Shown: positions 1 through 10,729 of the stretch, one piece after another
How positions within the stretch are numbered: the stretch's first letter is position 1
Layout of the letters: each line of letters opens with the position of its first letter
Origin: Datura wrightii
Lineage: Eukaryota; Streptophyta; Magnoliopsida; Solanales; Solanaceae
Length of the DNA stretch: 64,000 nucleotides
Assembly (NCBI GenBank): GCA_035772735.1
Contig: JASDFA010000007.1
Coordinates: 80,673,501 to 80,737,500, forward strand
Direction: 5' to 3'
The notes under the pieces: model-generated
Database searches by the model: none
Told to the model about the DNA's origin: nothing
What the model saw: the letters and a program-made list of their open reading frames with translations, nothing else
Position numbers and translations under genes: made by a program

Positions 1-1
1 A

Positions 2-193
2 TTCGGCGAGAATGCTCGAGCTCTATGCAGAGTGGGGCCCGCATTTGTGGAGCCCGTACATGATGATGTCCCCACCGATGAGGAGACACGACGAGAAGAC
101 TAACATGTTGAGTCAGACGAGGACAGCGGGGGCGATTCTGATATGGGAGATGAGGCAACGACACCTGATGAAGAAGTTGAATACTTCGATTGA
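2..193 (+). pseudogene. C-terminal end of the accessory 'putative plant transposon protein' ORF of E1
   Basis: One frame reads through the first 190 bases, ending at TGA 191-193, with one in-frame TAA at 101-103. The last 30 residues are strongly acidic (runs of Asp, Glu, Gly and Ser), like the acidic tail of the accessory ORF in E2 that ends at 8455. Such ORFs lie between the polyprotein and the 3' LTR in several plant Ty3/gypsy elements, and their function is unknown. Only the tail is in the window, so the assignment rests on position and composition. Confidence 0.5.
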
Positions 194-1769
194 TCAGGGA
201 GTTTCACCACCCACCTTTGTGATATGTTGAATTTTTTGAACACTGGGGACAGTGTTTAGTTTAAGTGTGGGGTGGGAGTAGTTAGGTGCCAGCTGCTTCA
301 TTTTTGTCTATGTTAATGTTTTGTGTTGTTGTTGTGCCTGTGAAAAATGTGACCCTATGACTTTGTGTGGTGTGTCTGTAATTAAGTTGGTATTGTAATG
401 AATGTTAAGCTATTGTGTGTTGTGTTGAGTAGTTGGTTGTTATGTAAATATTTTTGTTTTCTATCGAAATTATTGAAATTTTTAATTTTTTTGTTAAATT
501 TCTTTTATGTTGGGTTTCTCGGCCTTTGTTTTCGGTTCTTTTAACGAGAATAGTCCTATTGAACCAAAGTCGTAGACAGTGACCGTTCCCTATGATGGAT
601 GGATGACGACCGTCTTAAGGGAAATGTAGTCGATAGTAGTTTTTTTCTTTCTTTTCTTTCTTTTGTTTGTGTCCCAAACGTGTCGTTACTTCATGGTTTG
701 GAATTCTTGTTACGTGTTGTACATGATATTAAGTTGCAAAGGTGATTCGTATGAAAGCATGCAAATGTGTAAACATGTTGAGATACCTAGGCCATAGAGT
801 TCGATTCGGTGTGATCGAGGCTTAATAGTGAATTCTTGTAATTATTTGGTTGAAGAGTTTGTGAATATGTCTTGAGTTGAGCATGTGCATTGAGTGTGTG
901 GTGAGGTTTCGATTATTCCATGCTATTGTGAAGTGTCTAGAACTTGCCTGGTGTGTGTATGAAATGAAATGAAGGATGTGTATTGTAGGAAAGGATGTAG
1001 GCGTTTCTTTGATTAAACCGAAAGTTTCTCCATTATCATACCTACCTTGAATGTTCATCCTAGTTAGCCCCATTGAGCCTTTAGCCTATTTTTTATTTCT
1101 TTGAAGAGGTACAAACCGAGCTTAATCCCTTCTTTTCATTAGCCGTGAATTTGATCCAAAACTCTTAAGTGCTCAAGAAAAGTAATTTTTTCCACAGTGT
1201 AAAGGAGTACAAAGTGTGAAATTGAAGGAAAAGCGGAAGTGGTGAAAGTTAAAGAAAAGGTCAAAGGTGCACTTGCTGAGGCAAGCCTATGGTTCACTCG
1301 TCCATATATTACATCACTCGTCCATATATTAGTGGAGTAATATACTAGAGGCAAGCCTATGGTTCACGACATGATGCATGTGAATTCCTTAGGAGAGATA
1401 GCGAAATTGTATTCATATACCCCTACATGTACTGCTTTGGAAATCATATGATAGCAAATGGGGTAGTTTCCTTGTTTTGTGAGGGCACATGCTTGACTAG
1501 AGATTAATTTCATGTCGGATGTCTTGATCAGTTGATTTTCACAAGTTTGCCAAGATCGAGAAATTGATTCTTGAGCTTAGGAGACATTAATGTGATGTAC
1601 TTCATTGTATTGATGAGACCATGCATGTTTTCTTGATGATTTGCTATATTAAATAATCGGTATAGCCGTAGCTTGAATTGTTGAGCCAAAGTAGCTATGC
1701 GTGAGTGTCAATTGCATGAGATGTGAGAATATTGTTCGAGGACGAACAAGGTTTTAAGTGTGGGGTAAG
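194..1769 (+). other. 3' noncoding region of E1
   Basis: No ORF of note. It contains a stem-loop block at 575-620 shared with E4 and, in weaker form, E2; the block TCTAGAACTTGCCTGG at 936-951, shared with E4 and E5; a purine-rich stretch near 1180-1270; and a perfect 7-bp hairpin (TTGTTCG, loop AGGA, CGAACAA) at 1732-1749. A purine/TG stretch leads into the LTR at 1770. Confidence 0.7.
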
Positions 1770-2015
1770 TGATCTTTGGGAGAATTTCATGCCCAAGTGA
1801 TACTCAAATGCTCATTTCGACTTGTTTGTCTATCATTATTGTGTACATTCTCATGTGATTTGTAGTTAAATGTGAATTTATACTAACCAACATGATTAGT
1901 GCTGTTTTCCAGTTAAAATGGAATTTTGGGATGCTAAGATACATGTTAGTAAAATCGGGAATGGACTTGGAAACAAGGAGTGGAAAAGGACATGGAAGAT
2001 CAGCAAAAACAAGGG

Positions 2016-2252
2016 AGTGCTCCGCGATGGAGCCGTGTCACGTTGCCATCTCGGAGGCTCTCTGCCTCAGATAAAATAAATTTGGCAATTTCCAGTATAG
2101 GTGCGCGATAGCACCGTGTCACTTTGGCAAGGCACCGATGCAGGTCGTGGCACGTTGAGGTTAAATTTCCTGGGGGGCCGACTTCCAGAGAAGGTCCGCG
2201 ATACCTCCGTGGCACGGAGGGAGTGCTCTGCGATACACTCCGTGCCACGTTG
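2016..2252 (+). promoter_or_regulatory. U3 palindrome cluster of E1 LTR (CGTG-N-CACG type)
   Basis: Repeated GC-rich units of the form (T)CCGCGAT(G)...CGTGNCACG occur near 2018-2045, 2099-2128 and 2196-2252. Most can fold, for example CTCCGTG-G-CACGGAG near 2205. The cluster ends about 30 bp upstream of the TATA-type site at 2282. The unit recurs in E3, E4 and E11. A promoter role is inferred from position only. Confidence 0.5.
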
Positions 2253-2281
2253 CTTGTTATTTCGGGAAACATTCTCAATAG

Positions 2282-2289
2282 TATAAATA
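2282..2289 (+). promoter_or_regulatory. TATA-type site in E1 LTR
   Basis: TATAAATA directly downstream of the U3 palindromes, and the same site in the same context as in both E4 LTRs. It is the likely core promoter marking the U3/R boundary a few tens of bases downstream. Confidence 0.6.
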
Positions 2290-3177
2290 GCACACTTAGG
2301 TTTTATTTTAAATATTCTGACTTGGTTGAGCAAGAACGTGGGTTAGAGTCAGTTGAGGGGACAAAAATTCTAGGGTTCTTCTCTATCTCTTTCTCTTTTA
2401 TCTCAATTGTTTGTATGAATTCTACTTATTTGATGATGTTAAATCCACAAATGAGTGGCTAAGTTCACTTCTTGCTGAGGTTAAGAACAATTGTAGTGGA
2501 ATGTAATTGTTAATCATTTAAGTTTTCTTCTTTTCTTCAATGGTTGTTCTATCAATTCTTGTTCTTACTGCATTAATGTTTGGCCAATGTTAATGTATAT
2601 CTAAAAAATCCAATTTTGATTTTGAAAAGAAAAGAAATTGGGAAGATGTGAATTGGTAGGATATGATCTCTTCTTAGTTTAGAAAATTGAGAATTGATTT
2701 ACATTCAGTAATAGAAATATATCCGAAAGTCTTATTAGTCAATTAAGGAATCGGGAATGTATGGCTAGAACATGAAATTCTTTTATCACAGAAATGTAGA
2801 TTGAGACTCATGATTCTTAAGTTGGATAGGAGTCTAAAGTTCCAATCCATAGGAAATAATTCTTGACTAGAAACCGAAGGAAAGATTAACTGAATTGTAT
2901 TGATAAATTAATTCCTTCTATGTTCGTTTTAACCTCAGCTTGCTCATTACTATTGTTCAGACTCACTTTATAATTTTGCCTTAGATTCTTATTAATTAGT
3001 AAACTCAAACTCTAAAAATATTACTTAATTGGTTGTCTGCATTCTTAAAGATATAGTTCATTAACACTTAAGCTAATTAGTTCCGTAGTTCAGTCCTTGT
3101 GGGATTGATACTTGGCTTTACTTAAGTCACTTTACTACTTGTTCGACCACGTGCACTTGCGTGTAGTCACCACAACA

Positions 3178-4738
3178 GCCGAACAACTTCCTCAACCTCT
3201 CCTTCATCTTTAGCATCCACATTATCACCACTATTTGGTACTTTTGGCACCACCTCAGATTCTTTTTCATCATTTTTCTTAGGAACCACAACCTCCTTGG
3301 GCTTAACATTTGCATCTCCAAGCATTTTACCATTTCTTGGGATAATGGCCATGCATTGGCTATCTTTCTTTGGGTTTGGCATTGTATCACTCGGGAGTGT
3401 TCCCTTCATTCAGGGATTCGTTTGAGAGGATATGTGGTTCATTTGGGCTTCCAAATGCTTGATGGAAGCTAAGTGTGAACCCACGGTTTGGGAAAGGTTA
3501 GACACCTCCCCTTTAAATTCCTTGACCCCGCTGTTAGTTGATTCCACTTTCTTAAGAACCCTTACCAAAATCTCTTCAATTTTTGAGCTCCCTACATTGC
3601 TCACACCTAGTTGAGCTTGGGCATTCTCAGCTTTAGGAGGGGGAACATATGGATTCAAACTTCAATGGTATCTATCACCCTCACGATTTTTCTCTCTATT
3701 GCCCCATCTCTCATTTCTCTCGGGCCATCCCTGTACGTCACAGTTTCTCCAACCTTGATTCTCTTCCCATGGGTTCCAAGGTCCTTGATTTGCCCCTTGA
3801 TACCCGGGTAGAGACCCCCCCCCCATCTTATTTTCCATGTATTGAAACACCTCCTCGTATCATGGTGGCGATGATTCTACTTCAAACTGCATTGGACCTT
3901 ATATTCCTACAGCATTAAACCTTAGGCATTAATGTTTATTCATTAACTCTAGTTGAGTCATTATTTTAGCAAGATTTTCATCATGCTCTTCATCTCTTTT
4001 TCGCATTTTAGTTGCCAATGCACTAGAACCCCCATCTTGTGATGATACATGAGTCTCCCTAGTATGCCATGCCCGATTTATCTTCGTCATTCTATCCAAG
4101 AGGGCCTTAGCTAACCCATAATTCTGATCCATAATTGATCCTCCAGCTAAATTATTGGCAATAGATTTCTTGATGGAGTTTAGGGCTTGGTAAAATCTTT
4201 GAAGGAGCACTCCATAGGGGAGACCATGGTTGGGGCAAAGGGACACCTTCTTCTTAAACCTTAGCCATGTTTCATGTAAAGGCTCCCTTGGCTCTTGCCT
4301 AAAGTTTGTAATGTCATCCCTCAGCTGCAACATCTTTGAGGGAGGGAAGAAATGTTCCAAGAATGCTTCAGTCAGTTCTTGCCACGAGGTGATACAACCC
4401 CGAGGGAGCTCCTCTAACCACCTAGTAGCCTCTCCCATTAGGGAGAATGGAAAGAGTCTTAACCTAATAGACTCTTGAGTGATATTTGTTATGTTAAAGG
4501 GTTGACAAATATCCAAGAAATTTTTCAAGTGGCAGCTTGCATATTCACTCGATTTTCCTCCAAAGAACCCTTTCATCAGTAACAACTGTAACATAGTACA
4601 TGTAATGTGAAACACTGCATTCTCTACAGTGGATGGTAGGTGAATTACTTCTGCAGTTTCAGGCATAACTGAGTTTTCCTCCTCATGCTCCATGTGACCT
4701 TCAACCGAACTATCTCCTGCTTGCGAATGAGGGCTCAT
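3178..4738 (-). pseudogene. gag of the second E2 unit, broken
   Basis: Starts at ATG 4738 and keeps one minus-strand frame to E1, with several in-frame stops (at 3929, 3662 and 3410, among others) but no clear frameshift. The first 269 residues carry the plant retrotransposon gag core: 'LRLFPFSLMGEATRWLEELP', then 'FPPSKMLQLRDDI' and 'LHETWLRFKKKVSLCPNHG'. Downstream pieces match a Pro/Asn/Trp-rich linker, a coiled-coil-like stretch (3658-3410) and 'LPSDTMPNPKKDSQCMAI', the usual lead-in to protease. This family's gag forms the particle capsid. The gag of E2 at 28341-30655 is a diverged copy. Confidence 0.85.
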
Positions 4739-4836
4739 GTGAACTCACCCTAACTACTAACGGTAAATTCAACGTCAATAACTAAGATGGAAGATTAGCT
4801 CAAATTGTCAAACAACTCAAGGATATCAAGCAGTAG

Positions 4837-4854
4837 TCCCTAGCAATGACGCCA
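4837..4854 (-). other. Primer-binding site of the second E2 unit
   Basis: On the minus strand reads TGGCGTCATTGCTAGGGA, four bases after the LTR end. It is a decayed form of the TGGCGCCGTTGCCGGGGA site of E4, a site typical of OTA elements and complementary to a plant tRNA 3' end (tRNA-Asp in my recollection). Confidence 0.7.
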
Positions 4855-4858
4855 TTTT

Positions 4859-6409
4859 TGATAACGCTCAAATACTCTCCTCATTTAGGTAATGTGTAAA
4901 CAATCATTGTATCAAAACAAATATTCTCGATGAATGTCGGGGTCGAATCTCACAGAGACTAGTAAAATATTTGTGCAAGAGTTATTTTAGGAAATTTTAA
5001 TTAATTCGCATTAATTAAGGAAAATAAAACAGAAAGTTTTGGGGGGGAAATGGAATTAACAATATTGTGGATCTCAAACCAACTTACCAGAATAGAAAAA
5101 TAACGAAAATTGATAGACAATAATGAGAGAAGACTAAAGGTGTGGCATAGATGGGGTGCTAATTAAATAAGATATGCTAGCTCATCAAATCGTTGCGAAT
5201 AAGTGTAAATAAATTTGGCCAAGATGGCATCCTAAGTTTTTCAACCTCGTAGATGCCTTTTCCTCCAGTTCTTTCTAACCTCAAGACATAATTCAATTAG
5301 CCCAATAAAGTTTGGGTTAATAACTGAGCTATTTCTAACTATCAACTACCAATTAGGATGATAAACACGGATTTAGGCTATTTCTAGCCTAACTCCACAC
5401 ACATCCATTCCCACCATCACATTCACTACCAATACTTGACTTCTTCTTTTTCAATCTAAATCAAGTAAGAAAAGTAAACCCACATTTGCAACTAGGAATC
5501 ATCAATTATTAATTGGAGAGAAGTCAATAGATTTACACTATTTGAGCAATATTAAGTTGAATCTAGCAATACTCAATCTAATTAAGCACCCATCATCACA
5601 CACCTCTAGTTGATGATTTAGCTACTCATGATTAAGAAACTAAAGAGTATATTCATCAATAAACTTATTGACTTCAATAGTAAGAGCAAGCAAAATCAAA
5701 CTCGAAATATGTATACAATAGTGGTTATACATTGCTAATGGAAGAAAAAGGAAATAAGAAAAGAAGTATCCAACAATCTCCTCAATGGAGTTCTTCTCTT
5801 TCCAAGGAAAAAGGAATTTTCAAAAAGCTTAAAAGTATAAAAGTTATGTACAGAGTAGTTTCTTCTAGACTATATACAAAAATAGGGCAACCAATCTCCT
5901 CTATTTTTAGTGTTGCATGTAACTGCCCTTATTCAGGCATTTTGTCACTTGCAGGGCCGCCGACGGTTCACCGGTTGCACTCTGCGAACCACCATCCAAC
6001 ATCTGTTGCACATCCAGTGATTCTCCAGGACCATTCGGTGAACCCTTCAGCGGTTCGCCGGTCTTTATCCGCGATCCGCCGATCCATTTAGTCCTTGATC
6101 TAGAAAGTGCAGGCACCGGTAGACAATTTGTACGGAGAGTCGCCGGTTAATTTATGTGGCTACCGGTTGCACATTGTCTTCAGGTCAGTGGTCATCTACG
6201 TTTGACCGACATTTCGCTGGTGTCCTCCGGTATAGCACCGGTTTTCACCTTATTTCATCCTTTTTACTCCACTTCTTTCTCTTCCTCTTCAACTCAGATA
6301 CCTGCACATAAAAAGGAAAAAAGGGCATAAAATTTATCTAAGTAACTTGAAAACTAAGCTACAGCTCATTCTCAAGAGCCTAATGAGTAGGTAAATTACC
6401 AACTCATCA
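4859..6409 (-). repeat. Internal LTR of E2 (serves as 3' LTR and 5' LTR)
   Basis: 1551 bp, TGATGAGTTGG... on the minus strand to ...GCGTTATCA. It has a polypurine-type tract and pre-PPT hairpin on its upstream side (6410-6448) and a primer site plus gag on its downstream side, so it is at once the 3' LTR of one unit and the 5' LTR of the next. It aligns over its length with 30776-32328. It contains a GC-rich palindromic cluster (5950-6245) and a G8 run at 5040-5047. Confidence 0.8.
5950..6245 (-). promoter_or_regulatory. U3 palindrome cluster of E2 LTR (GGCGAACCGCC type)
   Basis: Iterated short units such as GCGGTTCGCCGG, GCCGCCGACGG, CACCGGTTGC and GACCGACATTTCG, many able to pair with themselves or neighbours. 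The same cluster occurs in the paired LTR at about 31870-32170, and related units lie inside the element at 10055-10110 and 27867-28170. It is the third palindrome class seen in U3 regions of this window. A regulatory role is inferred from position. Confidence 0.4.
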
Positions 6410-6448
6410 AACACCCAAACTTGAAACATTGCTTGTCCTCAAGTAATG
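6410..6448 (-). other. PPT and pre-PPT hairpin of E2
   Basis: Minus strand: CATTACTTG, loop AGGA, CAAGCAATG (8 of 9 pairs, one A.C mismatch) at 6427-6448, then TTTCAAGTTTGGGTGTT leading to the LTR start TGATGAG. The plus-strand-primer position is where the PPT of an LTR element must lie, which proves that an upstream unit ends at this LTR. Confidence 0.7.
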
Positions 6449-8454
6449 CAATTCTCATCACTTAGGTAACATGCCACTCCACAAGAGTTTAGACACCAAT
6501 GACCACTTAATTACTGACAACTGAAAAAGTGCTCACTACTCACCGAAAAAGAGAAGCAAATTCCCCAAAGAACTCAAAGAAAAATATATAGAAACATTTC
6601 AAGAGGCCACCACAATTCGAGGGCATGATTCACAAATCCATTTTGCAAGACAAGGGCATGTCTTAACCCAAGAAATACACATAGCATCTCAATTCATAAT
6701 CGTTGGACATTCAAAGCTTGCCTTAGAGCTTGCACTACTCATGCCGCAATTACACATTCACCTTAATGCAAGTGTGTCCTCAAAAGGAATGATGCCGCTC
6801 ACCAAGGAGAGAATCCCTTTTTCTATCATGAATTAGCACACACAATGGATTTTAGAAAAAGATAATCACACTCATTCTCCCAAAAGAAATCTTCATGCAC
6901 ATAACTCGACCCATACACTTTCCCTTTGTGTAATTCACCACTAATGTAGAGTAGCTACACTCAAAATCAAATAGGACTTGCGGGTCATGATGAAGGATAG
7001 GGGTAAGGGTAAGACAATTATTTAGCTCTAGTGGCTAGATCATCCGTAATGCCTTTATGTGAATGCTTCAACCCTTCCCTTCTAACTTGTTGATATTGCT
7101 CCACCTTATTCCTTCGTTCACAACCATTTTTCTCTTTTATTGTTCAAAGATCTCCCTTGTAGCTCATTTGGATATCATATTAATCCTTGTCTAATCAAGA
7201 GATAACACCATTCCACTTCTCCATTCTCTTTTGACATCTTAAAGTTTATTAGCTCGTTATTTCATTCCTTTTCCCACAATTTGATGCTACCTTAGGTTTA
7301 TGTTTCTTATTTATCCCCCTTTCTTGAAGACCCCCAAACTTGGACTCTTTGCCTTTTACTCACAGATTTCAGCATCTCTCCCTAGGCCTTCATTCCCACT
7401 ATTGTTTTTCTTTTCATTCGCTCACCACTAGAAATTAGGGAGGATGGGTCCAAGAAGAGGGAATCAATAAGGGACATCGACTTGTAATGTGGTTTCCAAA
7501 AATAAATAGTTCAAAAGGTTCAACATTGGCTAGCAACGGAAGACATTTTTGGAGATCATTTTGGTAGAATGTTTGGTCAAATAAAGTCCTAAAATCATAT
7601 TCTAAGTGCAGCTATATCTAGGATTTCTCCTTGAGTCACACTTAGGGCAAGTTCTACACTAGAATCTATGTGTGAGATTCACAAATATCCTTACCACACA
7701 AGGTATCACAGCTAAAGATTCCACAAAAGTCATTATTATCACAAGATGTTGATTCAAGACATTAGATATTTCGAATTCATAAGACGAACTAGGAATCTAA
7801 TAATATATGACAAAAGATTGCTACATTTCTCATTTCAAATGCCCTTTTTTCATTTCTCAATTTCATACCACATTTCAAAATTTTTGGTGGTACCTCTAAA
7901 AGCAACTCCTCAGAAGACTTAAGAAAGACATGGCATTTTCCCTTGAGAAAGTCACCTCACAATCTATCATAGGGAAGGGCCATCCCGATTCGATAACAAA
8001 GGTAAAGAAAAAGAAAGAAAATGCTCCTTGGGAAAGAACTGTGGTTTGAAGAAAATCCTTGGAGTTTGATTATTGTTCTACTATTTACATAGGCGAACAA
8101 AAGAGTTTGAGTCACCAAAAAAAATTTGTTGATTCAAAGAAAGGACCCATTTTCCAATACTAACACACTAACATCATTAATTTCATTCATTCAAAATTTC
8201 ATCAACAGAGCCATCCCAGTAAGAGCAATCATCAACCATACTAGAAAAAACTTGTGAGCCCAACAAAGACTTACCACTTTTCATCAGATTAACAAGAACA
8301 AAAGCCCAAATAGGGCTACATCCAAACATCAATAAAATAAGACATAAATGACACCCTGCCCAAATAAAACACTCATCCCACCCCCAACTTAAAGGCTACA
8401 TTGTCCCCTATGTAGACATGCAAAATAAACAGGGTGAGAGACTCCCTGAATAGG
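6449..8454 (-). other. 3' noncoding region of E2
   Basis: About 2 kb without a supported ORF. On the minus strand it shows the elements of the E1/E4 3' regions in the same order: a stem-loop block (TTCCCTATGATAG...AAGGGAAA) near 7934-7977, a variant of the CTAGAACTTGCC block near 7643-7662, and a purine-rich stretch (pyrimidine on the plus strand) around 7060-7330. Confidence 0.65.
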
Positions 8455-9894
8455 TCACTCCTCATCATCTACGTCATATTCTACACCTGCTCCTACCTCA
8501 CCATCAAAGCCTGCATCACCTGGATCTTTAGCATCATCTCCTAAGCCCTCGAACAAATCATCTAGTGGGCCTCAAACGATAGAAGGGGTAGCCATTGCAG
8601 CATCAAGGGCACTCAAATCAGGCACCTCCATTGATGTCCTATGTTTTCACTCCCTTAATTTAGTATAAAGAGAGGTGATATCTCCATCCATAGCATCTAC
8701 ACTCTTGCACAGTGTAGTCAGACTCTCATACATAGATTTCGTCTTCCTCTTTACCGTTTGAGCGATGAGGGCATGGAGGCTCCTAGCTAACTTTTGAAGC
8801 TGACTCTCATGTGAGTTGGTCATTTCCACCTGCTTGTGGAGACCGCTTAATTGGGAAGATGTTGGAGGGGGTGAATCTCCCAGCATAGGTATGTCATTAG
8901 AGGTATGGCCTAAAGCTTCTTGGGGAGACATATTCAAATCTGGGACTTGGGGAGACTGCACGAAACCATGAGAACCCTCCAACAAATCAAAAGCCTGCAT
9001 CCGCTTCCACTTCGAATCCTCAACATCTCTTTTTCAATCTAATGTGATTACACCCGAAGAAGGAATAGGGGTCTCATCCGGGAACAATGGCACTCCACCT
9101 TACAAGCACAGTTGAGAAATGAGTACAACATATGGCATGTATGTGTTGGCCTGTCTTGCTTTCCTCTTTATTTTCTAAGCCACAATCTCCTCTAAGTTTA
9201 TAGGGACCCCTGTCATGATGCAAGCTTTAAGAACAGCCTCTTTTAAGCTGGCCTGCTGCTTATTTTCAGAAGGTAGTGGCCATCGATCAAATCTAGCCAC
9301 AACTTGGTCTAAATTTCAGATCATGGAGAGAAATTTCGCTGCCCATAGTGGCTAAGAAAGGTGTGTCTACTGCAATAATAGGAGCTATCCAAGTAAATTG
9401 TTTCTTCATGTCAGCAATCCTAGCCATGTACTCTGAGCCAGTGTCAATATCGTCCTCCCAGAATAGATAGTTGATGGCTGCTGGAGTGATGTCTACCTCC
9501 ACACCTCGCACCATGACTAAAGGTAGGTAGGGGAATTCATTGACTTTGCCTCTACGGTTCATGCTTTCCTGCTAGCCTAGTAAGAAGTGTAGAACTCTGA
9601 CACTAAGCATGGATAATAGTCTGGGAGAGGATTGGTGAAAGTGTGACCTTTCCTGTCCGTGAACTGAGCGGTGATGTTGGGAAGGTCACCGCACAACCCC
9701 ACAAAGTCAAACCTCTTTTCTGTGGTGATTGATCAGCTCTTACATATGGCGTAGTGCCTCATCATGTCTGGCACACAAAACATGATGGCTTCCCTAGAGT
9801 TGGCGGGCATTACGGAGGCCTTTGCCTTTCCTTTTCCCTTTATGGATGAACAAGCTGGAGCTTTGCTCTTACTGGTGTTCCTTGATGAAGTCAT
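8455..9894 (-). pseudogene. Accessory ORF of E2, 'putative plant transposon protein' type
   Basis: Starts at ATG 9894 with a Lys/Ser-rich head. A core lies near 9562-9293 ('VNEFPYLPLVMVRGVEVDIT', 'INYLFW'), similar to the domain annotated in plants as putative plant transposon protein (PF20167, from memory). A Ser/Gln/Leu-rich helical part lies at 9000-8647 and an acidic tail ends at TGA 8455-8457. Frames change at least twice and several stops interrupt it, so it is not translated as one protein. It lies between the polyprotein region and the 3' LTR, as in related elements. Its function in the family is unknown. Confidence 0.65.
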
Positions 9895-10488
9895 TTTCTG
9901 CAAACATGATTTTAGTGGCAACCACAATGTATTTAGTTTGTATTTCTTTTATGATAAATGGAAGCAATAAACAATTTTGCTAAAATTTTAAACGAGAAAC
10001 AAAGATGAAGAATTAGTATTCAAAGAACTAGTAGCACTGGTGAACTGCAGGTGGGTATCCACAAAGCGCCGCCGAACCACCGCTGAACCGCCGGTGAGAA
10101 GCAAAAAACTAGGGAATCAGATATACAATCGGTGACAGAGTGGCGAATCGTTGATCTAGATCCATGAACCGCCAATGTAACACGGGGTCAAGGTAGTGGC
10201 CTGAAGTTAATATTAACCCAAATCGGTGTTCAATCGATATTTCGTCGGAACTGGACGATGAATAGCCGATATTTGTCATCCCCAATGTATCACCATTAAC
10301 TCCAATATCACAATTGCTCAAATACTTACTCACATCATATCAAAGCAGTACCTCTACAGATGGAAAGAGCTAAAACAATGATTTACCCTTAAGAATGGCA
10401 TCACCCTATCTATCATAGGGCTAAGTAAGTCTTTTTAATCCCTTGGGGTTACTCAGACTTTACCCCTCTTAACTAAACAAGAATAACC
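9895..10488 (-). other. Noncoding E2 sequence left of E3
   Basis: No ORF supported. Contains a GC-rich cluster with GCCGCCGAACC and GAACCGCCGGTG units (10060-10100) like those of the E2 U3. Continues across the E3 insertion at 21293. Confidence 0.5.
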
Positions 10489-10493
10489 ATTTC
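10489..10493 (+). other. Target-site duplication of E3, left copy
   Basis: ATTTC just before the LTR start TGTTATACC; identical to 21288-21292 just after the 3' LTR end. Confidence 0.95.
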
Positions 10494-10604
10494 TGTTATA
10501 CCCTGTAGAATTCCCGGCACTTAGATGACCTATTCGCACGTTGGTTAAATATATTTGAAAGCCATACGTGCTAGGGAAAGGCCCGGGAAAAGATCGGACG
10601 AGAA

Positions 10605-10708
10605 ACCTATCGAACCATCGCGGGAGGAGCCGAGGCAGAGCCCCTCCGCGATGGCAGCGTGTCAAGGAGGTGAGGCCTCCGCGATGGCTCCGTGACACGT
10701 TGCCCGTG
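10605..10708 (+). promoter_or_regulatory. U3 palindrome cluster of E3 5' LTR (CGTG-N-CACG type)
   Basis: Two CTCCGCGATGG units (10644-10654 and 10677-10687), each followed by a CGTG(N)CA(C/A)G half or whole palindrome; the second reads CGTGACACG (10691-10699). It lies 13 bp upstream of the TATA box. The same arrangement is present in the 3' LTR (about 18634-18737), the solo LTR E11 and, in OTA elements, E1 and E4. Regulatory role inferred. Confidence 0.5.
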
Positions 10709-10720
10709 TCCAGGCCCAAG

Positions 10721-10729
10721 TATATAAAG
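10721..10729 (+). promoter_or_regulatory. TATA box of E3 5' LTR
   Basis: TATATAAAG followed by CCCCCAC; repeated at 18750-18758 in the 3' LTR and conserved on the minus strand in E11 (59104-59112). Likely start region for E3 genomic RNA. Confidence 0.7.

Larger units (their letters stand above)
1..3177 (+). mobile_element. E1: 3' part of an OTA-type LTR retrotransposon
   Basis: The visible part holds the end of an accessory ORF, a 1.6-kb 3' noncoding region, a pre-PPT hairpin with a TG-rich polypurine-like tract, and a 3' LTR. The 5' part lies left of the window, so no target duplication can be checked. The right edge at 3177 runs straight into the minus-strand gag of E2, so E1 is an insertion into E2. 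Its 3' noncoding region aligns by eye with that of E4 (shared blocks near 580-640, 936-951 and 1732-1749), which makes E1 a probable larger relative of E4. Lineage is inferred from this similarity and the accessory ORF. Confidence 0.8.
1770..3177 (+). repeat. 3' LTR of E1
   Basis: About 1.41 kb, starting TGATCTTTGG after a G-rich tract and ending near ...CAACA, next to the broken E2 gag. It parallels the E4 LTR in order: GC-rich U3 palindromes, the TATA-type site TATAAATAGCACAC, a conserved R/U5 with 'CCACAAATGAGTGGCT', and a similar end (CCACGTGCACTTGCGTG). The right edge could be off by a few bases because the partner LTR is outside the window. Confidence 0.75.

Noticed and set aside
4230..4478. 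Plus-strand ORFs opposite the E2 gag (also 30171-30527)
   Set aside because: Antisense shadows of gag; they follow its codon structure and have no domain.
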